NCBI GenBank assembly: GCA_028571885.1
Contig: JAPVVU010000204.1
Location: 1-5,854, forward strand
Direction: 5' to 3'
Source: Gammaproteobacteria bacterium
GTDB lineage: Bacteria > Pseudomonadota > Gammaproteobacteria > GRL18
Length of the DNA stretch: 5,854 nucleotides
In this document: positions 1-5,836 of the stretch, one piece after another
Numbering within the stretch: the stretch's first letter is position 1
How the letters are laid out: every line of letters starts with the position of its first letter
Program-made: the position numbers and the translations under genes
Notes under the pieces: model-generated
Told to the model about the DNA's origin: nothing
What the model saw: only the letters and a program-made list of their open reading frames with translations
Databases searched by the model: none

Positions 1-177
1 TTAGGTTTAGCTGTCGTCAAAGCCATAGCGAATGCGCATGATGGTGATCTCTGGCTTGACTATTCTTCCACATCTGGAAGTGTTTTTAGAATGCGTATTC
101 CTACTCAAATTCAATCGCTGCACAAAAATAACAGAAAAAATAGTATTAGGACAAGTTTTATGGAGAGAGCACAATGA
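1..177 (+). CDS. flrB: Flagellar two-component sensor histidine kinase, C-terminal fragment (FlrB/FleS-like)
   Basis: Only the last 58 codons lie in the window; the 5' part is cut by the window edge. The reading frame is open from base 1 and opens with LGLAVVKAIANAHDG, which matches the end of the G2 box (GxGLGLAVV) and following helix of a GHKL-type HATPase_c domain. The next strand pair, around SGSVFRMRIP, closes the ATP-binding domain. A basic tail of about 20 residues follows, with no recognisable domain. The stop (175-177) overlaps the start of the NtrC-family regulator as ATGA, so the two are translationally coupled. By family knowledge the protein autophosphorylates and passes phosphate to the downstream regulator. 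The FlrB/FleS assignment rests on this neighbour and the flagellar context, because the sensor part is not visible. Confidence 0.85.
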   Translation, partial: LGLAVVKAIANAHDGDLWLDYSSTSGSVFRMRIPTQIQSLHKNNRKNSIRTSFMERAQ

Positions 178-1670
178 AAAGCACAAAAACGATTCACCCT
201 CAAATGTCTAATCCACAGGCGCCTTTAATTCTGGTTGTTGAAGATGATGACGCGCTGCGTGAAGCCTTGGTGGATACTCTGGAAATGGGTGGCTACAACG
301 TGCTTGAGGCAGATAATGGTCGTTCAGCTCTGGAACATCTGGCACAAGATGAAGCCAATGAAATTGATATTGTGATCAGTGATGTACAGATGCCTAAAAT
401 GGATGGTCATCAATTACTTAAACAAATAAAACGTCATTATGATTTACCGGTCTTATTAATGACAGCCTATGGCACTATCAGCAAAGCAATTGAGGCAATG
501 AAAGACGGTGCGGTGGATTATCTGGTCAAACCTTTTGAAGCAGAAGTGCTGGTTTCAGTGGTGAGTCGTTATGCGGGTAAGAGTATTGAAGACCATCAGA
601 TGATTGCTGAATCAGTCAGTATGCAAAAAATTGCTCAATTATCTAAACGGGTTGCAGCCAGTGATGCAACGGTGATGATTGGTGGTTCAAGTGGTACCGG
701 TAAGGAAGTTCTGGCACGTTATATTCATAACAATTCAAGCCGCTGCGAAAAACCTTTTGTGGCGATTAACTGTGCTGCTATTCCAGAAAACATGTTGGAA
801 GCAACACTCTTTGGTTATGAAAAAGGCGCTTTTACCGGTGCCTATAAGGCATCTTCGGGTAAATTTGAACAGGCTCAGGGCGGCACTTTGTTATTAGATG
901 AAATTTCTGAAATGGATTTGAGCCTGCAGGCAAAATTATTACGTGTGCTGCAGGAAAAAGAAGTTGAACGACTTGGCGGGCAGGAACTTATCCCGCTGGA
1001 TGTGCGCATATTAGCCACCTCTAATCGAAATATGATGCAGCAGGTTCAGGCAAATAAATTTCGTGAAGACTTATATTATCGTCTGAATGTTTTTCCCATC
1101 ATCATTCCTGATTTAAAGGATCGAAAAGAAGATATTATTCCTCTTGCAATGCATATTATTAATAAAATTGCCAAACAAAATGGCAGTGAAATACCACAGC
1201 TGTCTAAAGAGGCTGAACTCAAATTAATCAATCATAGCTGGCCTGGAAATATTCGGGAAATGGATAATGTGATACAGCGTGCTTTTATACTGCATATTGA
1301 TAACATGATTACACCAGAAGATATGCCTATGGAGTTGTTATCAGAAGGCTTGCCTGAAGTACAAAATGCAGTGAATGGCGTAATAAATAATATTGAAGCG
1401 GTTAAATCTCAAGTGGTCAATGCAAATGAAGCAATGACTGCTGAAGCGGCTGATACGCCGGAAACAGGTAAAGCCAGCTCAAACTTAAATGATGAGCTGC
1501 GTGGTCGGGAATTTGACAAAATATTAGAGATACTCCATGCCACAATGGGTAATCGTAAGATGGCTGCAGAGAAATTAGGTATCAGTCAAAGAACTCTGAG
1601 GTATAAGCTGGCAAAAATGCGTGAAGGTGGAATTGTGATTCCTGGTGGTTTTGGCGCGAAAACTGCTTAA
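174..1670 (+). CDS. flrC: Sigma-54-dependent flagellar response regulator (FlrC/FleR)
   Basis: This 498-residue NtrC-family activator is complete. The receiver domain spans about residues 17-133, with acidic pocket E23/D24/D25, phosphoacceptor D70, T97 and K119. The AAA+ domain spans about 145-385: Walker A GSSGTGKE (171-178), the sigma-54 contact loop GAFTGA (218-223), Walker B LLLDE (239-243), arginine-finger region FREDLYYRLNV (296-306) and sensor II WPGNIRE (356-362). An Asn/Ala-rich linker (about 391-440) leads to a Fis-type HTH (about 455-485). The usual Walker A Glu is Ser here (S172). The start at 174 is preceded by GGAGAGAG at a good distance and overlaps the kinase stop. LEATLFGYEKGAFTGA and the DNVIQRA helix resemble FlrC/FleR more than NtrC. 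Its expected role is phosphorylation-dependent activation of later flagellar genes with RpoN. The fliE promoter overlaps its final codons. Confidence 0.95.
   Translation: MKSTKTIHPQMSNPQAPLILVVEDDDALREALVDTLEMGGYNVLEADNGRSALEHLAQDEANEIDIVISDVQMPKMDGHQLLKQIKRHYDLPVLLMTAYGTISKAIEAMKDGAVDYLVKPFEAEVLVSVVSRYAGKSIEDHQMIAESVSMQKIAQLSKRVAASDATVMIGGSSGTGKEVLARYIHNNSSRCEKPFVAINCAAIPENMLEATLFGYEKGAFTGAYKASSGKFEQAQGGTLLLDEISEMDLSLQAKLLRVLQEKEVERLGGQELIPLDVRILATSNRNMMQQVQANKFREDLYYRLNVFPIIIPDLKDRKEDIIPLAMHIINKIAKQNGSEIPQLSKEAELKLINHSWPGNIREMDNVIQRAFILHIDNMITPEDMPMELLSEGLPEVQNAVNGVINNIEAVKSQVVNANEAMTAEAADTPETGKASSNLNDELRGREFDKILEILHATMGNRKMAAEKLGISQRTLRYKLAKMREGGIVIPGGFGAKTA
1651..1667 (+). promoter_or_regulatory. 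Sigma-54 (-24/-12) promoter for fliEFGHI
   Basis: The sequence TTGGCGCGAAAACTGCT fits the RpoN consensus YTGGCACGRNNNTTGCW. The -24 GG (1653-1654) and -12 GC (1665-1666) are exactly 10 nt apart. Only two specified positions differ: A to G in GGCAC and the first T of TTGC to C. The element lies in the last codons of the FlrC gene and predicts a transcript start near 1678, giving fliE a leader of about 90 nt. The location ahead of fliE and next to an NtrC-type regulator agrees with known RpoN control of this operon in Vibrio and Pseudomonas. Confidence 0.85.
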
Positions 1671-1702
1671 CTAATAATAAGAACGGATTAATCAATCAAA
1701 AA

Positions 1703-1716
1703 GTCTGTTTTTTGAC
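1703..1716 (+). promoter_or_regulatory. Candidate FleQ/FlrA-type operator downstream of the sigma-54 promoter
   Basis: GTCTGTTTTTTGAC keeps both arms of the 14-bp FleQ box known from Pseudomonas (GTC-N7-TGAC); the centre is T-rich here instead of the usual TAAA. It sits about 25-38 bp downstream of the predicted transcript start. FleQ is known to bind atypically downstream of RpoN promoters of flagellar genes including fliE. The same bases belong to a 7-bp inverted repeat, TCAAAAA/TTTTTGA (1696-1702 and 1709-1715). The box match is seen in the sequence. Binding by a FlrA/FleQ orthologue, whose gene would lie upstream of this window, is inferred. Confidence 0.5.
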
Positions 1717-1724
1717 GGTTTCAC

Positions 1725-1742
1725 CCCCTTCCAGGGAAGGGG
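1725..1742 (+). repeat. GC-rich perfect inverted repeat (hairpin) in the fliE leader
   Basis: CCCCTTCC and GGAAGGGG are perfect reverse complements separated by AG, so RNA would fold into a stem of about 7 bp closed by the tetraloop CAGG. No T-run follows on either strand, so it is not a typical terminator. It ends 13 nt before the fliE Shine-Dalgarno AGGGG (1755-1759). The 8-mer AGGGGAAA occurs twice, in and after the hairpin's right arm (1738-1745) and over the Shine-Dalgarno (1755-1762). Its role is unknown: leader stability, translational tuning or a dispersed genomic repeat are all possible. Confidence 0.7.
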
Positions 1743-1767
1743 AAAGTAAGAGATAGGGGAAAATTTA

Positions 1768-2124
1768 ATGATTAACGATATAAACACTTCCAGTATGATG
1801 CTGCAGATGCGTTCAATGGCTGATATGGCAAACAATAAAACCACGCCATTACAAATTAACAATGAAGGCCTGCCGGGTGTTAATGATAAAAGCACTCAAG
1901 ATGTTGACTTCAGCAGTTTACTTAAGTCGGCAGTCCAGCAGGTTAATTCCATTCAGAGTGTTTCAGGTAATTTAAAAAATGATTTCATTTCTGGAAAAGA
2001 AGGCGTTAGCCTGGCGGAAGTTATGATTGCCTCTGAAAAATCCAGTGTGGCTTTTGGCGCAATGGTTGAAGTGCGTAATAAATTATTAAAGGCTTATGAA
2101 GAAGTTAAAAATATTCGAGTTTAG
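1768..2124 (+). CDS. fliE: Flagellar hook-basal body complex protein FliE
   Basis: The product is 118 residues, slightly longer than the usual 100-110 for the family. FliE connects the MS ring (FliF) to the proximal rod and is one of the first substrates exported through the flagellar type III gate. The conserved C-terminal half is clear: DFSSLLKSAVQQVNSIQ (47-63), then SLAEVMIASEKSSVAFGAMV (81-100) and VRNKLLKAYEEVKNI (102-116). The N-terminal 45 residues are Met/Asn-rich and variable, as expected. There is no cleavable signal peptide, which fits type III export. The start at 1768 has AGGGG 8 nt upstream. It is the first gene after the sigma-54 promoter and leads the fliEFGHI operon. Confidence 0.96.
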   Translation: MINDINTSSMMLQMRSMADMANNKTTPLQINNEGLPGVNDKSTQDVDFSSLLKSAVQQVNSIQSVSGNLKNDFISGKEGVSLAEVMIASEKSSVAFGAMVEVRNKLLKAYEEVKNIRV

Positions 2125-2129
2125 TCTGG

Positions 2130-2153
2130 TTAATAAGTTAATAAGTTAATAAG
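2130..2153 (+). repeat. Three tandem 8-bp repeats (TTAATAAG) in the fliE-fliF spacer
   Basis: Three perfect copies of TTAATAAG run from 2130 to 2153, followed by a partial TT. Each holds TAATAA, and because 8 is not a multiple of 3 the three copies place double stops in all three forward frames just after the fliE stop. The array lies 30 nt before the fliF start, outside its Shine-Dalgarno (GGAG, 2170-2173). Copy number could vary by slippage without touching a coding sequence. Confidence 0.9.
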
Positions 2154-2182
2154 TTTGTATGTTTTAAGTGGAGTGATGGCTA

Positions 2183-3820
2183 ATGGCTGAAGAAGCTGGA
2201 AATAAAAATTCAATGATGGTGTTACAGAATATCAGTGAATACCCTCTATTGAGGCAGGTGGGCTTAATGGTTGGTCTGGCCGCGAGTGTTGCCTTAGGTG
2301 TTGCCATTGTTTTCTGGTCACAATCACCTGATTATACGACCCTCTATGCAGAATTACCTGATACTGAAATTTATCAGGTTGCCGATGCTTTAAAACAAAG
2401 TCAGATAAAATATAAAATTAGTGCAGGCAATATTATGGTGCCCGCAAACGATATTGAGAAGGCGCGTATGCAGCTGGCTGCCCAGGGGCTGCCCAATATC
2501 AGACCAAAAGGTTTTGATATTTTAAGTGAAGATCAAAGTTTTGGTACCAGTCAGTTTATTCAATCAGCACGCTATCAACATGCACTTGAAGAAGAACTTT
2601 CCCGTTCTATTTCAGCACTGAGAAATATTAAATCTGCAAGAGTGCATTTAGCACTACCGAAAGAATCTGTTTTTGTCAGGGATCGTAAAAAGGCCAGTGC
2701 ATCGGTTGTTGCTAATCTTTATTCGGGACATCGTATGAGCGATGAACAAATTTCAGCTGTCACCTATATGGTCGCATCCAGTGTGCCTAACCTTCAGGTT
2801 GAAGAGGTAACAGTGGTTGATCAAATGGGACGCCTGCTGACAGAATCTGGTGATGAAGATCAGGTTTTAAACTCTGATCAACTGGAGTATACCAATAGAG
2901 TAGAGCACAATTATAATGATCGGGTGAATAGTATTTTAACACCGTTTTTAGGTTCAAATGGTTTTAAAGCCCAGATTAATGCCGATATTGATTTTACTCG
3001 TATTGAAAAAACCTCAGAGGTTTTCAATCCTGATTCTGCTGCTACCCGAAGCAAGCAGCAATTGATTGAACGAGTTTCTGGTTCTGGTGATGCCGGTATA
3101 CCGGGTGCTTTGTCTAATCAGCCGCCAGGCGGATCGGTTGCGCCTGAAACCACCACAAACTTTGCAACTGAGGGTAATGAAGACGGTTCTAATGGTGTTT
3201 TTAAAAATAAAGAAACCACTACACAAAATTTTGAACTGGATAAAACCATCAGTCATACTCAATTGGCTACCGGCAGTGTTAAACGAATATCCGTTGCAGT
3301 TGTAATTGATGATAAAAAAGACATCGCAGAAGATGGTACAGTAACAACAACACCAAGAACGGAAGATGAGTTAAAACGCATTACAGTTCTGGTCAAAGAA
3401 GCCGTTGGTTTTAATGCTCAAAGGGGAGATACTGTTAACATTATTAATGCTGCTTTTGTTTCTCCGGTCACTATTGAAGCTTTGCCGGATGTACCAGTCT
3501 GGGAACAGGACTGGTTTGCACCCATTGTAAAACAGAGCTTGGCAGCACTGATTGTTCTTTATATAATCTTTGGTGTGATTAAGCCTGCTTTTAAAAGCTT
3601 ATCTAAACCACATAAAGAGCTTGTTGGTATAGAAGGTGAAGCGGGTTCGGGCCAGGCTGCCTTAGCTGGAGGCGAGGCAGGCGGTATCGGTGCTGAAGAA
3701 GCTGATGCCTTACCTAAACCACCTGATGATTATGAAATGCAATTAGATATGGCACGTAAACTGGTTGTAGAAGATCCTAAAATTGCAGCTCAGGTTGTTA
3801 AGAACTGGCTGGCAGCATGA
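2183..3820 (+). CDS. fliF: Flagellar MS-ring protein FliF
   Basis: The 545-residue protein is full length for the family. FliF oligomerises in the inner membrane to form the MS ring, the base for rotor, rod and export gate. Membrane segment 1 is near residues 25-45. The ring-building motifs of the YscJ/FliF fold follow (about 50-220, including LEEELSRSISALRNIKSARV at 135-154 with HLALPKESVF next to it). The periplasmic FliF C domain contains the usual Gly/Pro-rich loop (about 299-322) and ends at GDTVNIINAAF (415-425). Membrane segment 2 is near 447-467. A Gly/Ala/Glu-rich cytoplasmic linker (about 483-510) leads to the conserved FliG-binding tail, MARKLVVEDPKIAAQVVKNW (523-542). The start has GGAG 9 nt upstream. 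An out-of-frame ATG at 2176 opens only MANG and overlaps the start. It is followed by fliG after a 95-nt gap, longer than other gaps or overlaps downstream. Confidence 0.97.
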   Translation: MAEEAGNKNSMMVLQNISEYPLLRQVGLMVGLAASVALGVAIVFWSQSPDYTTLYAELPDTEIYQVADALKQSQIKYKISAGNIMVPANDIEKARMQLAAQGLPNIRPKGFDILSEDQSFGTSQFIQSARYQHALEEELSRSISALRNIKSARVHLALPKESVFVRDRKKASASVVANLYSGHRMSDEQISAVTYMVASSVPNLQVEEVTVVDQMGRLLTESGDEDQVLNSDQLEYTNRVEHNYNDRVNSILTPFLGSNGFKAQINADIDFTRIEKTSEVFNPDSAATRSKQQLIERVSGSGDAGIPGALSNQPPGGSVAPETTTNFATEGNEDGSNGVFKNKETTTQNFELDKTISHTQLATGSVKRISVAVVIDDKKDIAEDGTVTTTPRTEDELKRITVLVKEAVGFNAQRGDTVNIINAAFVSPVTIEALPDVPVWEQDWFAPIVKQSLAALIVLYIIFGVIKPAFKSLSKPHKELVGIEGEAGSGQAALAGGEAGGIGAEEADALPKPPDDYEMQLDMARKLVVEDPKIAAQVVKNWLAA

Positions 3821-3842
3821 CGAAATAGCGACATAAATAAGA

Positions 3843-3870
3843 CTGTTAGCGAGTTTCTATTCGAAAACAG
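3843..3870 (+). repeat. Imperfect hairpin in the fliF-fliG spacer
   Basis: CTGTT (3843-3847) pairs with AACAG (3866-3870), and CGAGT (3850-3854) pairs with ATTCG (3859-3863) with one G-U pair. An AG/AA internal loop separates the two stems and TTCT forms the terminal loop. No T-run follows, so it is not an intrinsic terminator. In a polycistronic message it could act as an RNA-processing or stability element between the MS-ring and switch genes. That role is only inferred. Confidence 0.45.
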
Positions 3871-3915
3871 CTAATATATAAGTAACCGATAAGAATTAAA
3901 AAATAAGAGATTAAC

Positions 3916-4941
3916 ATGGCTGATGATGACAATAAACAAGGCTTAGAGAGTCTGGGAGGGATCCAGCAGGCCGCCGTTTTTCTTATGTCAGTTGGTGAAC
4001 AGGAGGCCTCTGATATACTTAAGCATCTGGGACCCAAAGAAGTACAAAGTCTTGGTGAAGCCATGGCGACTATGGCGAATGTAGATAAGGGTAAGGCAGC
4101 GGATGTGTTACAGAATTTTAATACCATTGTGGGTGGACAGACAGCCCTGGGTATGGGCTCGGAAGATTACCTGCGTAACGTTTTAAACAAAGCTTTAGGT
4201 AAAGATAAAGCGGGTGGTGTTATTGACCGAATTCTACTGGGACGTCAATCAAAAGGACTTGAAGCATTAAAATGGATGGAGCCGCGCTCCATTGCAGAAG
4301 TGATTCGTCTTGAGCATCCCCAGATTATTGCCATTGTTCTTTCCTATCTTGATGCTGATCAGGCTGGCTTAGTACTCTCTAATCTTCCAGAAAATACGCG
4401 TTCCGATATTATGATGCGTATTGCCAGTCTGGATGCGATTCAGCCTGCAGCATTGTTTGAACTGGATGAAATTCTGGAAAAACAATTTGCCGGTCATGAA
4501 ACCAGCATTCGTTCTTCCAGTGTCGGCGGTATTAAAACAGCTGCTGATATTCTAAACTTTGTCGATGGTACGTCAGAAGCTGCTATTATGGAAGGCATCA
4601 AAAATGTTGATGAAGATCTTGGGCAGGAAATTGAAGACAGTATGTTTGTCTTTGATAATCTCTCCGGTGTGGACGATCGTGGTATCCAGGCGCTGTTGAG
4701 AGAAGTCTCTTCGGATATTCTGATTGTTGCTCTTAAAGGCGCTGATGAAGAAGTTAAAGAAAAAATTCTTAAAAATATGTCTAAACGGGCAGCTGAAATG
4801 TTACGTGATGATTTAGAAGCCAGCGGACCTGTAAAACTGAGTGAAGTCGAAGATGCACAACGTGAAATTCTCAGTGTTGCTCGTCGTATGGCCGAGTCAG
4901 GCGATATTGCTCTGAGTTCAGGCGGTGATGAATATGTCTGA
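3916..4941 (+). CDS. fliG: Flagellar motor switch protein FliG
   Basis: The 341-residue protein is complete and close to the usual 330-340. FliG sits on the cytoplasmic face of the MS ring, binds FliF and FliM, and takes torque from the stator. The N-terminal domain (about 10-105) holds the FliF-binding region. The middle domain contains the EHPQ motif (133-136) needed for FliM binding. A GGIKTAADILNF linker (204-215) includes the flexible Gly-Gly hinge, and MFVFDNL (243-249) starts the helix before the C-terminal domain. Torque-helix charges are present: K274, R291, D298, D299 and K307, the last being Arg in E. coli (R297). The protein ends GGDEYV, close to the E. coli end. The start at 3916 has only a weak AAGAGA ribosome site. 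Its last codons contain the fliH ribosome site. Confidence 0.98.
   Translation: MADDDNKQGLESLGGIQQAAVFLMSVGEQEASDILKHLGPKEVQSLGEAMATMANVDKGKAADVLQNFNTIVGGQTALGMGSEDYLRNVLNKALGKDKAGGVIDRILLGRQSKGLEALKWMEPRSIAEVIRLEHPQIIAIVLSYLDADQAGLVLSNLPENTRSDIMMRIASLDAIQPAALFELDEILEKQFAGHETSIRSSSVGGIKTAADILNFVDGTSEAAIMEGIKNVDEDLGQEIEDSMFVFDNLSGVDDRGIQALLREVSSDILIVALKGADEEVKEKILKNMSKRAAEMLRDDLEASGPVKLSEVEDAQREILSVARRMAESGDIALSSGGDEYV
4920..4929 (+). promoter_or_regulatory. fliH ribosome binding site inside the end of fliG
   Basis: AGGCGGTGAT matches nine of ten bases of the extended Shine-Dalgarno AGGAGGTGAT. Its core is about 8 nt before ATG 4934, which supports 4934 as the fliH start over GTG 4925 and ATG 4928; these two lie within the element. 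The same bases encode the SGGD residues of FliG, so ribosomes finishing fliG would cover this site. Confidence 0.75.
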
Positions 4942-5836
4942 TTCTTCGCCTAAATTGAGTAAGGTTATTTCGGGTAACAGCCAAACAGCGTACGAGCGCT
5001 GGCAAGCACCGGATGTTAAATCAATAGAACAGAAAAGGCAGGAAAAGGCGGGAGTTGTAACCGCCAGACAGTTGGAAGAGTTACAAAAACAGGCTTATAA
5101 TGAAGGTTTTCAACTGGGCAAGGATGAGGGATATCAGGCTGGTCTTCAGCAGGGGCTGGAAGAAGGGCGTCAGAAAGGATTTCTCAAAGGTCAGGAAGAA
5201 GTTTCTCAAACGGTCAAACATTTTGCACAGATAATGAAATTTTTGGCTAAACCGATTGAGCAGATGAACCAAACCGTTAAAGAAGAGCTCATCAGTTTAT
5301 CAATGGCTACAGCCAAACAAATTATCCGCCGTGAAATTAATGTGGATCCAGGTCAGATTATAGCTGTCATCAAAGAAGCACTCTCAGCATTACCTTCTAA
5401 CTCACAAAAAATAAAAGTTTATTTACATCCATCGGATGCCCAAATCGCACGTGAATATCTAACAGGAAGTAGTGACGAAAAACTGTCAGAGCATGCAGAT
5501 GAGGTTTGGTCTATCATTGATGAACCTAATATTACCCGAGGCGGTTGTCAGATTAAATCAGAATCTTCACAAATTGATGCCAGTATTGAAACTCGAATTG
5601 CAGAAATTGCAGCTCGCATTCTTGGTAGTGAAAGAGCGGGTAATGGAAGAGCAGTTAGTGAAAAAGTGGCTGACACAATTAATGAATCAGACAGCCATGA
5701 GCAAGATAACAGCCATGAGCAAGATAACAGCCCTGAGTTAAAAGACAGTCATGAACTAGAAGACAGTCATGAACTGACAGAAAACCATGAAATAATCCCC
5801 ACTGCTTCCCCTGATGAAGTAAAAAATGATGACTGA
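4934..5836 (+). CDS. fliH: Flagellar export apparatus protein FliH (FliI ATPase regulator)
   Basis: From ATG 4934 the product is 300 residues, overlapping fliG by 8 nt. The reading frame extends upstream to GTG 4925 (303 residues), but the ribosome site favours 4934. FliH binds the export ATPase FliI as a dimer, restrains its activity and links it to the FliN ring at the motor base. The N-terminal region has the family motif AYERWQAPDV (19-28). A helical segment has eight consecutive xxxG units (55-86), as expected for FliH dimer helices. The C-terminal FliI-binding domain (about 95-230) includes EELISLSMATAKQIIRREI and IIDEPNITRGGCQI. Residues 231-300 are an acidic extension with hexapeptide repeats not expected in the family. 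The end overlaps the fliI start by up to 11 nt, implying coupled translation. Confidence 0.93.
   Translation: MSDSSPKLSKVISGNSQTAYERWQAPDVKSIEQKRQEKAGVVTARQLEELQKQAYNEGFQLGKDEGYQAGLQQGLEEGRQKGFLKGQEEVSQTVKHFAQIMKFLAKPIEQMNQTVKEELISLSMATAKQIIRREINVDPGQIIAVIKEALSALPSNSQKIKVYLHPSDAQIAREYLTGSSDEKLSEHADEVWSIIDEPNITRGGCQIKSESSQIDASIETRIAEIAARILGSERAGNGRAVSEKVADTINESDSHEQDNSHEQDNSPELKDSHELEDSHELTENHEIIPTASPDEVKNDD
5096..5191 (+). repeat. Eight consecutive xxxG repeats in FliH
   Basis: Residues 55-86 read YNEG, FQLG, KDEG, YQAG, LQQG, LEEG, RQKG, FLKG with no interruption. Glycine at every fourth position on one helical face, flanked by Glu/Gln/Lys and aromatic residues, is the known GxxxG signature of FliH and its type III secretion relatives. 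It probably packs two FliH helices in the dimer stalk. The DNA is not a close nucleotide repeat, so the pattern is kept by protein-level selection. Confidence 0.9.
5690..5797 (+). repeat. Six 18-bp tandem repeats encoding a FliH hexapeptide tail
   Basis: The segment encodes six hexapeptides: DSHEQD, NSHEQD, NSPELK, DSHELE, DSHELT and ENHEII (FliH residues 253-288). Two neighbouring DNA copies of AGCCATGAGCAAGATAAC (5693-5710 and 5711-5728) are identical. A second pair (5743-5760 and 5761-5778) shares AGACAGTCATGAACT. This points to recent duplication by slippage, with older, diverged copies at the ends. The 18-bp unit keeps the reading frame, so copy number can change without breaking fliH or its overlap with fliI. 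Confidence 0.93.

Noticed and set aside
1711..1716. TTGACG hexamer (1712-1717 region) as a sigma-70 -35 box for fliE
   Set aside because: No -10-like hexamer occurs about 17 bp downstream, where the GC-rich hairpin lies; the sigma-54 element explains the promoter better.
1725..1742. GC-rich hairpin as an intrinsic terminator after the FlrC gene
   Set aside because: No T-run follows the stem on either strand, and it lies downstream of the predicted fliE transcript start, where termination would block the operon.
3885..3892. ACCGATAA, close to the sigma-28 (FliA) -10 consensus GCCGATAA, upstream of fliG
   Set aside because: The matching -35 region (near 3866-3873, AACAGCTA) is poor against TAAAGTTT, and fliG is an early gene not normally driven by FliA. 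Probably chance in AT-rich spacer.
3846..4127. Antisense open frame of 93 codons over the fliF-fliG spacer and the start of fliG
   Set aside because: It lies opposite a highly conserved fliG region, has no recognisable domain and is best explained as a shadow of the FliG frame.
5472..5741. Open frame of 89 codons in another forward frame inside fliH, ending in a repeated MSKITA
   Set aside because: It is a frame shadow; its peptide repeat is a by-product of the 18-bp repeats in the fliH frame.
5690..5797. Tandem repeats as a CRISPR-like array
   Set aside because: The units are contiguous 18-bp copies with no spacers and lie in frame inside fliH.
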